A stretch of 64,000 bases of DNA from Kibdelosporangium sp. MJ126-NF4 (GCF_000826545.1 NZ_CDME01000011.1:150001-214000); one strand, 5' to 3'. Shown: positions 49,924-58,694, counted from the first letter of the stretch. The notes: generated by a model from the letters alone, not told the origin. Numbers and translations: made by a program.

Positions 49924-50574
49924 CTAACCAAACCCCTGAGCGTGCAAAGACTTGACGGTGGAAGAGCTGGGAACATCGGCAGGATCAGGATTAGTACCAA
50001 GCAAGCGATCAGCGGTCCCAGAAGTAGTCACGGTAAACCAGTAATGCTCATTCTTAAAATGATGCAACCGATGATGTCGCCAAACAGCCCGAAACAGAGC
50101 ACCCCGAGGCTTGTAGTCGGTATGAATGAGATAGTGAATCCACTCATACCCAAGACCAATCACGGCAAGAAAAACCAAAAAAGTAAGCCCCATACCAAGC
50201 CGAGGAAAAACAAACAACCCAACAGCAGCAAAACCAGGAAGGATCCACAGCAAGCTCTGCCACGGAATGAAGATCATCGGAACGTTCCGAGGATCGGCAT
50301 GGTGAGCCCGATGCTCGCGAGCAAGCCGCGAATCGATGGTCAACCCACTGACCCGCCGAGGCCGCCAGTGCAGAACACACACATGCACAACCCACTCGAA
50401 CAGCGGGAAAACGGCAACCATCGCCACCGGAACAAGACCGTCAAACCAGCGCCAATCACCAACAACCACCCTGGCCACCACGGCGGCGAAGAGAAAGCCC
50501 AAGATCATCCACGGCGAAGGATGACACCAGAAAACCCGCCACATCCGCGCCAAAGTGACCTGTTTGCTGTTCAT
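49924..50574 (-). CDS. Fatty-acid hydroxylase / sterol-desaturase superfamily membrane enzyme
   Basis: 216 residues from ATG 50574. About four membrane spans carry the His boxes of the non-haem di-iron hydroxylases: EWVVHVCVLH, LAREHRAHHAD, YEWIHYLIHTDY and RHHRLHHFKNEHY. Members hydroxylate carotenoids, sterols or acyl chains. The size and four-box pattern are close to bacterial carotenoid/fatty-acid hydroxylases, but no pathway genes are nearby. Codon use is less GC-biased than most neighbours. It is translationally coupled (TGATG) to the GntR regulator upstream, so probably under its control. Confidence 0.85.
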   Translation of the reverse strand: MNSKQVTLARMWRVFWCHPSPWMILGFLFAAVVARVVVGDWRWFDGLVPVAMVAVFPLFEWVVHVCVLHWRPRRVSGLTIDSRLAREHRAHHADPRNVPMIFIPWQSLLWILPGFAAVGLFVFPRLGMGLTFLVFLAVIGLGYEWIHYLIHTDYKPRGALFRAVWRHHRLHHFKNEHYWFTVTTSGTADRLLGTNPDPADVPSSSTVKSLHAQGFG

Positions 50575-51293
50575 CACTCCTCCAAACGGCGAAGCACAGC
50601 CAAAAGCTCGGCGGTAGCCGAGCCAAGCAAATCCGCGGCAACCACCCGCGCCCCATCAACATCCGAAGCAGCAACGGCATCGGCAAGGCGTGAGTAAGCT
50701 TCCACCCGACTGACCTCAGCCGCCATCACAGAAGACAAAGCCTCCAACGCGGGCTCGTAAGCAACACGCAACCCATTGAACATCAGCCGATAAACAATCG
50801 AATCAGCACCATCAACGACAAGATCCCAAAACTCCAACGCCCGCAACTGCTGCGCAACCGGATCATCGGCCACAGCGCCCAACGCGGCAACGGCCTCATG
50901 CAGCACACGACCGAGCGGCGCACCACCACGCTGAGCAGCAAGCCCAGCAACCTCCCGGCCCATAGCCACCCGAGCCTCCAGGATGCTGCGAACCACACCC
51001 GTATCCAGCTCACCACCGGCAAAAAGCAGGCGTGGCAACAGATCCAAACCCGCATACCGGCGAAAATCCCGAACAGTGGTCGCACCGCCCTGACGCACCT
51101 CAAGCAAGCCAGCGTGCGCCATCCGTTGCAGCGCCTCCCGAACCGCCGGACGAGACACCCCCAGCACCTCGGCCAGACGCCGTTCGGCGGGCAAGCTCTC
51201 CCCCGCCGCGAGCTCACCCGTGACGACGTCGCCGACGAGCTGGTCAACCACCTCATCAGGCACGGAACGACGATCGATGCGTTGGAAAGCCAC
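50574..51293 (-). CDS. FadR-type GntR transcriptional regulator (FCD domain)
   Basis: 239 residues. Winged-helix N-terminus (SLPAERRLAEVLGVSRPAVR, EALQRMAHAGLLEVRQGGAT) and an all-helical FCD ligand domain (VVRSILEARVAMGREVAGLA; RLMFNGLRVAYEPALEALSS; ADAVAASDVDGARVVAADLL). The start GTG 51293 coincides with the predicted +1 of a consensus promoter, so the mRNA is probably leaderless. Its own operator overlaps the promoter. The downstream hydroxylase shares the transcript and is the likely target. The ligand is likely a carboxylic or fatty acid derivative, by family. Confidence 0.9.
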   Translation of the reverse strand: MAFQRIDRRSVPDEVVDQLVGDVVTGELAAGESLPAERRLAEVLGVSRPAVREALQRMAHAGLLEVRQGGATTVRDFRRYAGLDLLPRLLFAGGELDTGVVRSILEARVAMGREVAGLAAQRGGAPLGRVLHEAVAALGAVADDPVAQQLRALEFWDLVVDGADSIVYRLMFNGLRVAYEPALEALSSVMAAEVSRVEAYSRLADAVAASDVDGARVVAADLLGSATAELLAVLRRLEE

Positions 51294-51299
51294 GCGCCG

Positions 51300-51328
51300 A
51301 CAATAGGACCGCACTGGCCAGTGGTCAA
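51300..51328 (-). promoter_or_regulatory. Promoter of the GntR-hydroxylase operon
   Basis: On the minus strand TTGACC (51323-51328) and TATTGT (51300-51305) are separated by exactly 17 bp. The predicted transcript start falls at about 51293, the GTG start codon. Confidence 0.6.
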
Positions 51329-51329
51329 G

Positions 51330-51340
51330 TGGTCAGACCA
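51330..51340. promoter_or_regulatory. FadR-family operator
   Basis: TGGTCAGACCA is a perfect palindrome fitting the FadR-subfamily consensus TNGTNNNACNA. It lies immediately upstream of the -35 box of the GntR gene. It also sits next to the 3' end of the convergent-side TetR gene (stop at 51342). Confidence 0.6.
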
Positions 51341-51341
51341 G

Positions 51342-51887
51342 TTACCCTGACTCGACTAGATAGCGCTGCAAGGTCGGCCCCAACCAGCCGACCACTTCCT
51401 CGGTATCCAACGCGGCCACCGGCGGAAACTTCAGGATGTACCTGCACACGGCAAAACCGAGGACCTGCGTGGACACGAGCCCCGCACGGACAACCGCCCG
51501 GTCCGGCGCGATCGCGAGAACCACGGGCCCCAGTTGGGCAGCGACCGTCGCACGTAGCCGTTCCGCCGCCGAATCGTTGGTCACGCCAGCTCTGACCAGG
51601 GCCATCAGCGTTTCGTCGCCCTCCCAGCGGTTGATCATGTGTCGCGCGAGAGTCGCACCGACCTCCGCGCGCGGCACCGCCGCGAGATCCGGCAGTCGCA
51701 GGTCCAGTTCGACGGCCGTGGCGAAGAGTTTTTCCTTGGTGCCGTAGTAGCGCATCACCATCGCCGGGTCGATGTCCGCGTCCGCCGCGATCGCGCGGAT
51801 GGTGGCTCGTTCGTACCCGTCCGATGCGAACCGCTCACGAGCCGCGTCGAGGATCGCCTGCCGGGTCACATCCGATCTGCGTGCCAT
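51342..51887 (-). CDS. TetR-family repressor
   Basis: 181 residues. N-terminal helix-turn-helix MARRSDVTRQAILDAARERF, ATIRAIAADADIDPAMVMRY, YGTKEKLFATAVEL, followed by a helical TetR_C-type ligand domain (HMINRWEGDETLMALVRAGV; AGLVSTQVLGFAVCRYILKF). It is divergent from an FAD monooxygenase, with a perfect palindrome covering the first bases of the gene's leader and the -35 box of the monooxygenase promoter. It thus probably represses both and responds to the monooxygenase substrate. Confidence 0.92.
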   Translation of the reverse strand: MARRSDVTRQAILDAARERFASDGYERATIRAIAADADIDPAMVMRYYGTKEKLFATAVELDLRLPDLAAVPRAEVGATLARHMINRWEGDETLMALVRAGVTNDSAAERLRATVAAQLGPVVLAIAPDRAVVRAGLVSTQVLGFAVCRYILKFPPVAALDTEEVVGWLGPTLQRYLVESG

Positions 51888-51889
51888 GT

Positions 51890-51915
51890 CAACAAGTGTA
51901 GGCCAACACTTGTTG
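51890..51915. promoter_or_regulatory. TetR operator
   Basis: CAACAAGTGT and ACACTTGTTG are perfect 10-bp arms around a 6-bp centre. The palindrome starts 3 bp from the TetR ATG and its right arm runs into the TTGACA -35 of the divergent monooxygenase promoter. Confidence 0.8.
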
Positions 51916-51941
51916 ACAACGCATCCGCCCAGCTCTACCGT
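51913..51941 (+). promoter_or_regulatory. Promoter of the FAD monooxygenase
   Basis: TTGACA (51913-51918), 17-bp spacer, TACCGT (51936-51941). A second palindrome GTCAAC-AACC-GTTGAC (51946-51961) follows over the expected start of transcription. An AAGGAG ribosome site lies at 51963-51968. Confidence 0.7.
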
Positions 51942-51974
51942 GAAAGTCAACAACCGTTGACTAAGGAGTACGCC

Positions 51975-53306
51975 ATGCATGTGGTGATCGTCGGAGCAGG
52001 CCCGACCGGCCTGACTCTCGCGGGCGACCTGGCCGAGGCGGGCCTGGAGGTCACCGTCCTCGAACGCCGGGAACAGGAGACCGCGAACACGACACGGGCG
52101 TTCGGCGTGCACGCCCGCACGTTGGAACAGCTCGACATCCGGGGCTTGGCCGACCGTCTGCCCGGCAAGAAGGTCCGGCGGGTGAGCCTGTTCGACCAGG
52201 TCTCGATCGATCTCGGCATCCTGCCTACCAGGTTCAACTATCTGCTGATCACTCCGCAGTACGAGGTCGAGAAGGTGCTGCGCGAGCGGGCCATCCGGCT
52301 CGGCGCCGTGATCGTGCACGGGGAGGAGGTCACCGGCCTGCGCCAGACCGCCGACAGGGTGATCGTGACGAGCACGACGAGGACATGGGAGGCCCAGTAC
52401 GTCGTCGGCACGGACGGCGTGCGCAGCAAGGTCCGCCAGCTCGTCGGGCTGCCCTATCCCGGCAAGTCTGTGGTGAAGTCGATCATGCTGGCCGATGTCC
52501 GGCTCACCGCCCCGCCCGAGGATGTGCTGGCAGTCAACGCGGTCGGCGACGGATTCGCGTTCGTCGCGCCGTTCGGCGACGGCTGGTACCGGGTGTTCGC
52601 GTGGGACCGGCGTAAGCAGGTCGACGACAAGGCACCGCTGGAACTCGACGAGATCCAGCAGGTCACGCGCCGCGCGCTCGGCACCGACCTCGGCATGCAC
52701 GACCCGCGGTGGATGTCGCGGTTCCACAGCGACGAACGGCAGGTGCCGACCTACCGCGTCGGCAGGGTCTTCCTCGCCGGTGACGCCGCGCACTGCCACT
52801 CGCCCGCCGGTGGCCAGGGCATGAACACCGGCATCCAGGACGCCGCCAACCTCGGCTGGAAGCTCGCCGCCGTCCTCAACGGACACGCCAAGGACGAGCT
52901 CCTCGACACCTACCAGCAGGAACGCCATCCCGTCGGCCGGGAGGTGTTGCGCAGCAGCGGCATGATCATCCGGCTCGCCATGGTCAAGTCAGCACTCGGC
53001 CGCAGGCTCAGGAGCGTGGTCGTCGGTTTCCTGCTCGGCCGCAAGCCGATCGCGGTGAAGGCCGCCGGTCAGATCTCGGGGATCAGCATCCGCTACGGCG
53101 ACCGCACGCGCGTCCGCGATGTCGAACTCACCACCGGCCGGTTGTTCGAGGCGTTGCGCGGCGGGCGTTTCGTGCTCATCGCCAACGAGGACCGGGACAC
53201 TCCGGCCTTCGTCGACGTGGTCAAGCCGGTCGAGCCGGTCGCCGAGCCGGTCCTTGTCCGGCCGGACGGCTACGTCACGACTTGGGATGATGCGAAATGT
53301 CGTTGA
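51975..53306 (+). CDS. FAD-dependent monooxygenase under TetR control
   Basis: 443 residues. MHVVIVGAGPTGLTLAGDLA (FAD), VVGTDGVRSKVRQLVGLPY (DG motif, ~150) and VFLAGDAAHCHSPAGGQGMN (GD motif, ~272) identify a class A aromatic hydroxylase. It is a little shorter than the 2.4-kb homologue, with a reduced C-terminal domain. ATG 51975 has AAGGAG 6 nt upstream. The paired repressor suggests inducible breakdown or detoxification of an aromatic compound. Its 3' end overlaps the convergent RNase H gene by 32 bp, unusually long. Confidence 0.9.
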   Translation: MHVVIVGAGPTGLTLAGDLAEAGLEVTVLERREQETANTTRAFGVHARTLEQLDIRGLADRLPGKKVRRVSLFDQVSIDLGILPTRFNYLLITPQYEVEKVLRERAIRLGAVIVHGEEVTGLRQTADRVIVTSTTRTWEAQYVVGTDGVRSKVRQLVGLPYPGKSVVKSIMLADVRLTAPPEDVLAVNAVGDGFAFVAPFGDGWYRVFAWDRRKQVDDKAPLELDEIQQVTRRALGTDLGMHDPRWMSRFHSDERQVPTYRVGRVFLAGDAAHCHSPAGGQGMNTGIQDAANLGWKLAAVLNGHAKDELLDTYQQERHPVGREVLRSSGMIIRLAMVKSALGRRLRSVVVGFLLGRKPIAVKAAGQISGISIRYGDRTRVRDVELTTGRLFEALRGGRFVLIANEDRDTPAFVDVVKPVEPVAEPVLVRPDGYVTTWDDAKCR

Positions 53307-54366
53307 CCAGCCGGACCGACGCGTTCCCGTCCGGGTAGAACTCCACTATGGACAACGATGCCAGGTCGAGGTGCAACCGGAACAACAGCGACGGCCCCGC
53401 GTCCAATCCCAGTCGCAGCAACGATTTGATCGGCGTGACGTGACTGACCACGACAACCGTCTTGCCGTCGTGCGCCGTCACGAGCTCGTCGCGCACCTTG
53501 CGAACCCGCCGGTGCACCTCGTCGAAACTCTCGCCGCCGGGCGCCGGGACTGACGGGTCCGCGATCCACCGGCTGTGCAACGCCGGGTCCCGCTCGGACG
53601 CTTCGGCGAACGTCAGTCCTTCCCAGTCACCGAAGTCCGTCTCCGTGAGTCCGTTGTGGACGTCGACGGCACCGCCGGTCGCGTCCGCGATCGCCTGCGC
53701 GGTCTGCCTGGCCCGCCCCAACGGCGACGACACGATCGGCGTCGAGGAGTCCACGATGTCCATCGCGGCCACCCGGGCAGCCGCGGCGCGCGCCTGCTGC
53801 TCCCCCAACGGGGTCAGCGCGACATCGCCGCGGCCGGAGTACTTGCGCTCGACCGAAAGCGGTGTCTGGCCGTGGCGCACCAACAGGATCCGGGTCGGTG
53901 TGCCCTGTGCTCCCGTCCACTTCGACGGCGTCGACTGTGCCGACTGCTGCCGGGGCTCGGCCTGGGCGTCCATCGCCTCGTTGGCCAACCGGTCGGCTTC
54001 TTTGTTGCGCTCGCGGGGAATCCACTCGAACGTCACCCGGTCGAACCTGGCGATCAGGTCACGGGCCTGCGCGGCGAGCGGTCGCATCGCGGGGTGCTTG
54101 ATCTGCCAGCGGCCGGACATCTGCTCGACGACGAGCTTGGAGTCCATCCGCACTTCGACCTCGTCGGCACCGAGCGACTCGGCCGCGCGCAGACCGGCGA
54201 TCATGCCGCTGTACTCGGCCACGTTGTTGGTGGCCACGCCGATCCCCTCGGACCGTTCGGCCAGCAGGTCGCCGGTGGCCGCGTCCCTGACCACCGCGCC
54301 GTACCCGGCGGGGCCGGGGTTGCCCCGGGACCCGCCGTCGGCCTCGATGACGACTTTCAGCGTCAC
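53275..54366 (-). CDS. Bifunctional RNase HI / acid phosphatase (CobC-type)
   Basis: 363 residues. Residues ~1-135 are RNase HI: the metal Asp in VIEADGGSRGNPGPAGYGAV, Glu in NNVAEYSGMIAGL, Asp in VRMDSKLVVEQMSG. Residues ~165-363 are a histidine phosphatase: LLVRHGQTPLSVERKYSGRG, with the second His in VVVVSHVTPIKS. This fusion is the actinobacterial form (mycobacterial Rv2228c), removing RNA from RNA-DNA hybrids and dephosphorylating alpha-ribazole phosphate or a similar substrate. GTG 54366 overlaps the zinc-ribbon gene's stop (GTGA). Confidence 0.93.
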   Translation of the reverse strand: MTLKVVIEADGGSRGNPGPAGYGAVVRDAATGDLLAERSEGIGVATNNVAEYSGMIAGLRAAESLGADEVEVRMDSKLVVEQMSGRWQIKHPAMRPLAAQARDLIARFDRVTFEWIPRERNKEADRLANEAMDAQAEPRQQSAQSTPSKWTGAQGTPTRILLVRHGQTPLSVERKYSGRGDVALTPLGEQQARAAAARVAAMDIVDSSTPIVSSPLGRARQTAQAIADATGGAVDVHNGLTETDFGDWEGLTFAEASERDPALHSRWIADPSVPAPGGESFDEVHRRVRKVRDELVTAHDGKTVVVVSHVTPIKSLLRLGLDAGPSLLFRLHLDLASLSIVEFYPDGNASVRLVNDISHHPKS

Positions 54367-55100
54367 AGGCCGGACTCCCCCGTTCGGACCAGGATCGCCC
54401 CGCATTCCTCGCAGTTGACCACGTCGTCCGCGGCCGCCGCCTTGATCTGGGAGATCACCACGCGGTCCAGTTCGAGACGGCACGCGCCGCAGCGCCGCGA
54501 GCGCAGCAGGGCCGCACCGATGCCCTTGTGCTCACGGACCCGGTTGTAGAGGGCCAGCAACGGCTCGGGGAACTGCGGCAGCATCGCTTTCCTGGTCGCG
54601 GTCGCCCTGGCCTCCTGGGTCTCCAGATCGGCGAACGCCTCGTCACGCCGTCCGGTCGCGTCCGACAGCGCGGCCTCCGCCTTGGCGAACTCGACCTCGG
54701 CGTGCTGGACGTCCATCTCCAGCGCCTCGCGCCGCTCCATCAGTTCCAGCAGGTCGTCCTCGAGCGCGCTCTGCCTGCGGTGCAGCGTCTCGACCTCGTG
54801 CTCGAGGTCGGTCATCTGCTTGGCCGCGACCGTGCCGGACTGCAGGAGCTTGTTGTCCCGCTCGACCCTGGCACGGACCTGGTCGATCTCCTTCTCCTGC
54901 CGTTTGACCTCACGCTCGATGTCACCGAGCTGGGTGGTGATGGCGACCTGCGCGTCCCGCTTGGTCCGTGTGGTCTGTTCGGCCGCGCTGATCTCGGCGA
55001 TCTCCGGCAGGGTGCGCCTGCGATGGGTGAGACGCGAGAGCTCGGCGTCGGCCTCGGCGAGGTCCAGCAGCCGGCGTTGCACGGCTGGGTCGGCTTTCAA
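54363..55100 (-). CDS. Coiled-coil zinc-ribbon protein (Rv2229c-like)
   Basis: 245 residues from TTG 55100. Residues ~5-180 form a long antiparallel coiled coil ([40 protein letters not shown]). Residues ~205-240 are a four-Cys zinc ribbon ([13 protein letters not shown] with [11 protein letters not shown]). The family is widespread in actinobacteria beside nif3 and RNase H. Its role is thought to be nucleic-acid related but is not settled. The start overlaps the Nif3 stop (TTGA), so three genes are chained by overlaps. Confidence 0.9.
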   Translation of the reverse strand: MKADPAVQRRLLDLAEADAELSRLTHRRRTLPEIAEISAAEQTTRTKRDAQVAITTQLGDIEREVKRQEKEIDQVRARVERDNKLLQSGTVAAKQMTDLEHEVETLHRRQSALEDDLLELMERREALEMDVQHAEVEFAKAEAALSDATGRRDEAFADLETQEARATATRKAMLPQFPEPLLALYNRVREHKGIGAALLRSRRCGACRLELDRVVISQIKAAAADDVVNCEECGAILVRTGESGL

Positions 55101-55924
55101 CGTGCGGTCCTCCCCGTTCTGGCCGCACGGAGGGTCCAGGGATCGGTGCGGCGGATCGATGTGTGGGTCTCGACGTTACCCCCGAAGGCCGCGCGCACGA
55201 CGCCCGCCGCCTGGTCGCACCATGGCCACTCGCTGGCCCAGTGTGAAACGTCCACCAGCGCGGGTGCGTCCGGCGCGGAGTCGATGTGTTCCCCGCTGAC
55301 GTGGTGGCGCAGATCCGCGGTGACGTACGCGTCCACGCCCGCGGCCGCGGCCTGGGCGAGCAGTGAGTCACCGGAACCGCCACAGACTGCGACCGTCCTG
55401 ATGAGACGCTTCGGGTCCCCTGCCGCGCGCACGCCCCACGCGGTCTCCGGCAGCGCGTCCGCGACGCGTTGCACGAATGTCTCCAGCGGTTCGGGTTGCG
55501 GCAGTTCGCCGATCCGGCCGAGGCCGAGCGGCGGCTCCTTCGGGCTCAGCGGCGCGCGGACGGTGAGGCCGATCGCGGCGGCCAGCGCGTCGGAGACACC
55601 GGGGAACGCCGAGTCCGCGTTGGTGTGCGCGCAGTACAACGCGATCCCCGACCGGATCAGCCTGTGCACCAGTCGTCCCTTCGGGGTGTCCGCCGGGACG
55701 CCGTGCACACCGCGCAGCAGCAGCGGGTGGTGCGCCACAATCAGCCCGGCGCCGAGCTCGACCGCTTCGTCCACAGTGGACTCGATTGGGTCTACGCAGA
55801 ACAGCGCGCGCCGGACCTCCTCGGCTGGATCACCGCAGACCAGACCGATCGCGTCCCACGATTCAGCCAACTCGGGCGGGTACGCGGCCTCAAGTGCGGC
55901 GACGACTCGGCCAACTGTGATCAC
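55097..55924 (-). CDS. Nif3-like dinuclear metal protein (GTP cyclohydrolase I type 2 homologue)
   Basis: 275 residues. The metal-binding signatures are seen in [20 protein letters not shown] (His-His), [20 protein letters not shown], and [14 protein letters not shown] (His, Glu) near the C-terminus. It has an [15 protein letters not shown]-terminus. Function is uncertain in this family. GTG 55924 is chosen because GGAGG lies 8 nt upstream, and it overlaps the stop of the aminotransferase gene (GTGA). Confidence 0.92.
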   Translation of the reverse strand: MITVGRVVAALEAAYPPELAESWDAIGLVCGDPAEEVRRALFCVDPIESTVDEAVELGAGLIVAHHPLLLRGVHGVPADTPKGRLVHRLIRSGIALYCAHTNADSAFPGVSDALAAAIGLTVRAPLSPKEPPLGLGRIGELPQPEPLETFVQRVADALPETAWGVRAAGDPKRLIRTVAVCGGSGDSLLAQAAAAGVDAYVTADLRHHVSGEHIDSAPDAPALVDVSHWASEWPWCDQAAGVVRAAFGGNVETHTSIRRTDPWTLRAARTGRTAR

Positions 55925-56940
55925 GCGTGAACCTCCGGGGGCCATGCTTGCAACAACCGTGACGTCTGTGCGGGCGGCCGGACCGCCAGCCGGAGGTGAT
56001 CGGCCGACAAGCCGGGGAACGTCTCTCCCCTGCGAACGGCGATCTTCTTGTCCCGCAACACTTCTCGTACCTGAGCACCCTGGCGGACGCGGACGAGCAC
56101 GAACGGCGCGGTCGGCTCGGCGACCACCTCGATCCCGGCCGCGCGCAACGCCGTCACGAATGCTTCCCGGTACCCGATGATCTCCCGTGCCGACGCCTCC
56201 GCCTCGGCGACCGCGGCGGGCGAGCAACACGCCGTGACCGCCTCCAGCACCAACGTCCCCACCGGCCATTGTGGACGGTCAACGGCCAGGCGCGCCAGCG
56301 TCTCCGTACTGCCGAGCACGTAGCCCGCGCGCAGCCCGGCGAGCGCCCACGTCTTGGTCAGGCTGCGGAACACCAGCACGTCCGGGTCCCCGGCCAGTGA
56401 CTCGGGTTCGCCGGGGATGGCGTCCATGAACGCCTCGTCCACCGCGACCAGCCGTCCCGGCCGGGCCAACTGCCTGATCAGCGCGGCGGGATGGGTGACG
56501 GACGTGGGATTGGTCGGGTTGCCGATCACGACCAGGTCGGCCTCGTCCGGCACGAGTTCCGGGCGCAGCAGGTAGTCGCCGTCGAGCATGACCCGGTGGA
56601 CGGGCACCCCGGCGGTGCGCAACGCGGCCTCGGGCTCGGTGAACGACGGGTGCACGACCGCGGCCAGGCGTGGCCGCAGGTTCGGCAGCAGCGCGAATCC
56701 CTCGGCGGATCCGTTGAGCACCAGCACTTCGTCCGCGGCGCGGCCGTGCCGCCGGGCGACCGCCTCGCGCGCGGCGAGGTCGTCCGCGTCCGACGGGTAG
56801 GCGGCCAGACGCTCCAGCGCGGCGGCCAGCCGGTCGCGCAACCAGCGCGGCGGCGCCGTCAGCCACACGTTGACCGCGAAGTCCACCATGCCGGGCGCTG
56901 TGTCCTTGTCGCCGTGGTGGCGGAGGTCTTCGCTGGTCAT
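55921..56940 (-). CDS. CobC-like PLP aminotransferase / threonine-phosphate decarboxylase
   Basis: 339 residues, class I/II fold-type [52 protein letters not shown] and the PLP-lysine region [20 protein letters not shown] (Lys in SLTKTW) are clear. In the B12 pathway this type makes aminopropanol phosphate from threonine phosphate, and cobD nearby (60.5 kb) supports that. A histidinol-phosphate transaminase-like role cannot be excluded. ATG 56940. It is divergent from ptpA. Confidence 0.88.
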   Translation of the reverse strand: MTSEDLRHHGDKDTAPGMVDFAVNVWLTAPPRWLRDRLAAALERLAAYPSDADDLAAREAVARRHGRAADEVLVLNGSAEGFALLPNLRPRLAAVVHPSFTEPEAALRTAGVPVHRVMLDGDYLLRPELVPDEADLVVIGNPTNPTSVTHPAALIRQLARPGRLVAVDEAFMDAIPGEPESLAGDPDVLVFRSLTKTWALAGLRAGYVLGSTETLARLAVDRPQWPVGTLVLEAVTACCSPAAVAEAEASAREIIGYREAFVTALRAAGIEVVAEPTAPFVLVRVRQGAQVREVLRDKKIAVRRGETFPGLSADHLRLAVRPPAQTSRLLQAWPPEVHA

Positions 56941-56977
56941 CGCCACGATTCTAGTGACCTGAGTAGGGTTGACCTTC

Positions 56978-57442
56978 GTGCACCTCAGCTTTGTCTGCAC
57001 CGGCAACATCTGCCGGTCCCCGATGGCCGCGATCGTCGTCCGTGAACACCTGCACCGCGAAGGCCTCGACGAGGTCAAGGTCACCAGCGCGGGCACAGGG
57101 AGCTGGCACGTCGGCGACGCGGCGGACCACCGGGCCCAGAAGGTCCTGCTCGACTACGGCTACCCCACCGCGCACGTGGCGGCCCAGGTCGGGCCCGAGC
57201 ACCTCGACGCCGACCTGCTGCTGGCCATGGACGCCGGGCACGCCCGTGACCTGCGCGCGATGGTCGACGACCCGTCCAGGATCCGGCTGTTGCGCTCGTT
57301 CGACCCGAACGCGACCGGCGACCTGGACGTCCCGGACCCGTACTACGGCGGCAGCGACGGTTTCCACCTGGTGCTGGGCATGATCCAGGCGGCGACGCCC
57401 GGCGTGGTCGAATGGGTCAAGGGTGAGCTCGGCCGCGCTTGA
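56978..57442 (+). CDS. ptpA: Low-molecular-weight protein-tyrosine phosphatase
   Basis: 154 residues. The P-loop VCTGNICRSPMAA (Cys-x5-Arg) is at the N-terminus, and the general acid Asp is in DVPDPYYGGSDGFHLVLGMI (DPYY). This is the layout of mycobacterial PtpA. GTG 56978 is preferred to TTG 56969 because the opening strand VHLSFVCTGN then begins directly. Where mycobacteria place the kinase gene ptkA just upstream, this genome has none. The gene ends inside the fructosamine kinase gene (20-bp overlap). Confidence 0.93.
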   Translation: MHLSFVCTGNICRSPMAAIVVREHLHREGLDEVKVTSAGTGSWHVGDAADHRAQKVLLDYGYPTAHVAAQVGPEHLDADLLLAMDAGHARDLRAMVDDPSRIRLLRSFDPNATGDLDVPDPYYGGSDGFHLVLGMIQAATPGVVEWVKGELGRA

Positions 57443-58247
57443 GGCGACCACCGAGCTCACCGGGGTCGAGGCCACGTCCGCGCACCGGCTCGGCGGCTCG
57501 GTGTACGAGGTGGAGCTGGCCGACGGTGATCTCGTGGTCGCCAAACGACACTCCCAGGTCTCGGCGGTCCTCGCCGAGGCCAAGTCGCTGGAGTGGATCG
57601 CCGAGCCCGGTGTCGTCCCGGTGCCCGCCGTGCGCGGGCACGGTGAGCACTGGCTGGTGATCGAGCAGGTCGAGCCCGGCCAGCCCGGCGACGCGGAGGC
57701 GTTCGGCCGGGGCCTGGCCCAGCTGCACCTCGCGGGCGCGCCCGCGTTCGGCGCGGCGCCACCCGACGGCCCGGCGGACGCGTGGATCGGTCTCGCGCCG
57801 ATGTTCAACCAGCCGGTCCTGTCGTGGCCGGAGTTCTATGCCGCGCAACGCATCGAGCCGTACGTGCGGCGCACCACGCTGCCGTGGGCCCCGTTCGAGG
57901 CCGTGTGCGACCGGCTCGTTGACCTCGTTCCCGAGGAGCCGCCTGCCCGGCTGCACGGCGACCTGTGGTCGGGCAACGTGCACTGGGCGACCGACGGGCG
58001 TGCCTGGCTGATCGACCCGGCCGCGCACGGCGGCCACCGCGAGACGGACCTGGCGATGCTGCAGCTGTTCGGCTGCCCGATGCTGGATCGGGTGCTCGGC
58101 GCGTACCAGGAGGTCTATCCGCTGGCGCCTGGCTGGCAGGCCCGCGTTCCGCTGCACCAGCTGTTCCCGCTGCTCGTGCACACCGTGTTGTTCGGCGGCG
58201 GATACGCCAGCCAGACGCTGTCTGCCGCTAGGGCAGCGCTGCGGTGA
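57423..58247 (+). CDS. Fructosamine kinase family protein
   Basis: 274 residues from GTG 57423. A small APH-like kinase: VYEVELADGDLVVAKRHS (Lys of the N-lobe), HWLVIEQVEPGQPG hinge, the catalytic loop ARLHGDLWSGNVHWATDG (Asp, Asn) and AWLIDPAAHGGHRETDLAML (metal Asp). Family members phosphorylate ketoamines for deglycation; relatives can phosphorylate other small molecules. Overlap with ptpA suggests co-transcription. It converges with the RidA gene, with a 20-bp overlap. Confidence 0.9.
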   Translation: MSSAALEATTELTGVEATSAHRLGGSVYEVELADGDLVVAKRHSQVSAVLAEAKSLEWIAEPGVVPVPAVRGHGEHWLVIEQVEPGQPGDAEAFGRGLAQLHLAGAPAFGAAPPDGPADAWIGLAPMFNQPVLSWPEFYAAQRIEPYVRRTTLPWAPFEAVCDRLVDLVPEEPPARLHGDLWSGNVHWATDGRAWLIDPAAHGGHRETDLAMLQLFGCPMLDRVLGAYQEVYPLAPGWQARVPLHQLFPLLVHTVLFGGGYASQTLSAARAALR

Positions 58248-58626
58248 GGTCGACCTCGATCAACTGGCCGGGGAATCCGAGCTGGGCGACGCCGAGCAGG
58301 GTGCTGGCGGTGGTGAAGGCGTCGGCGATGACGGACTCGTTGAGCTTGGCCCAGGCGGCGGCCAGGACGGCCCTGTCGGTGCTGACGACGTAGATGTGTG
58401 AGCGGACGACGTCGCTGGGCTTGGCGTCCACCGCGGCCAGCGCGGTGAGGGCGTTGGCGGCGACGGCGTCGATCTGGGCGTCGATGCCGCCGTTGACGAC
58501 GTTTCCTTCCCGATCAAGCGGGCATTGGCCCGAGAGGTAGGCGGTACGGCCCGTCTCGACGACGGTGATGTGGTGGTAGCCGGGTGTCTGGTGCAGTTCT
58601 GCCGGATTGATCCGGGTGATCCCCAT
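58228..58626 (-). CDS. RidA-family enamine/imine deaminase
   Basis: 132 residues. TAYLSGQCPLDREGNVVNGG, DAQIDAVAANALTALAAVDA, DVVRSHIYVVSTDR and LGFPGQLIEVDLTAAL are YjgF/RidA features. The conserved Arg that binds carboxylate in RidA is not evident in the C-terminal segment (QLGFPGQLIEVD lacks the usual Ala-Arg before the last strand), so it may belong to a divergent subfamily. ATG 58626. Confidence 0.85.
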   Translation of the reverse strand: MGITRINPAELHQTPGYHHITVVETGRTAYLSGQCPLDREGNVVNGGIDAQIDAVAANALTALAAVDAKPSDVVRSHIYVVSTDRAVLAAAWAKLNESVIADAFTTASTLLGVAQLGFPGQLIEVDLTAALP

Positions 58627-58694
58627 TCGTCGATGATCACCACAACCCCAGGCCGGGGTCCAACGATTTTCCGCACGCCGGTTACGGTGGGGTG

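Noticed and set aside
51888..52928. Minus-strand extension of the TetR frame to 528 codons
   Set aside because: The extension is antisense to the FAD monooxygenase and lacks domain features; TetR similarity begins exactly at ATG 51887.
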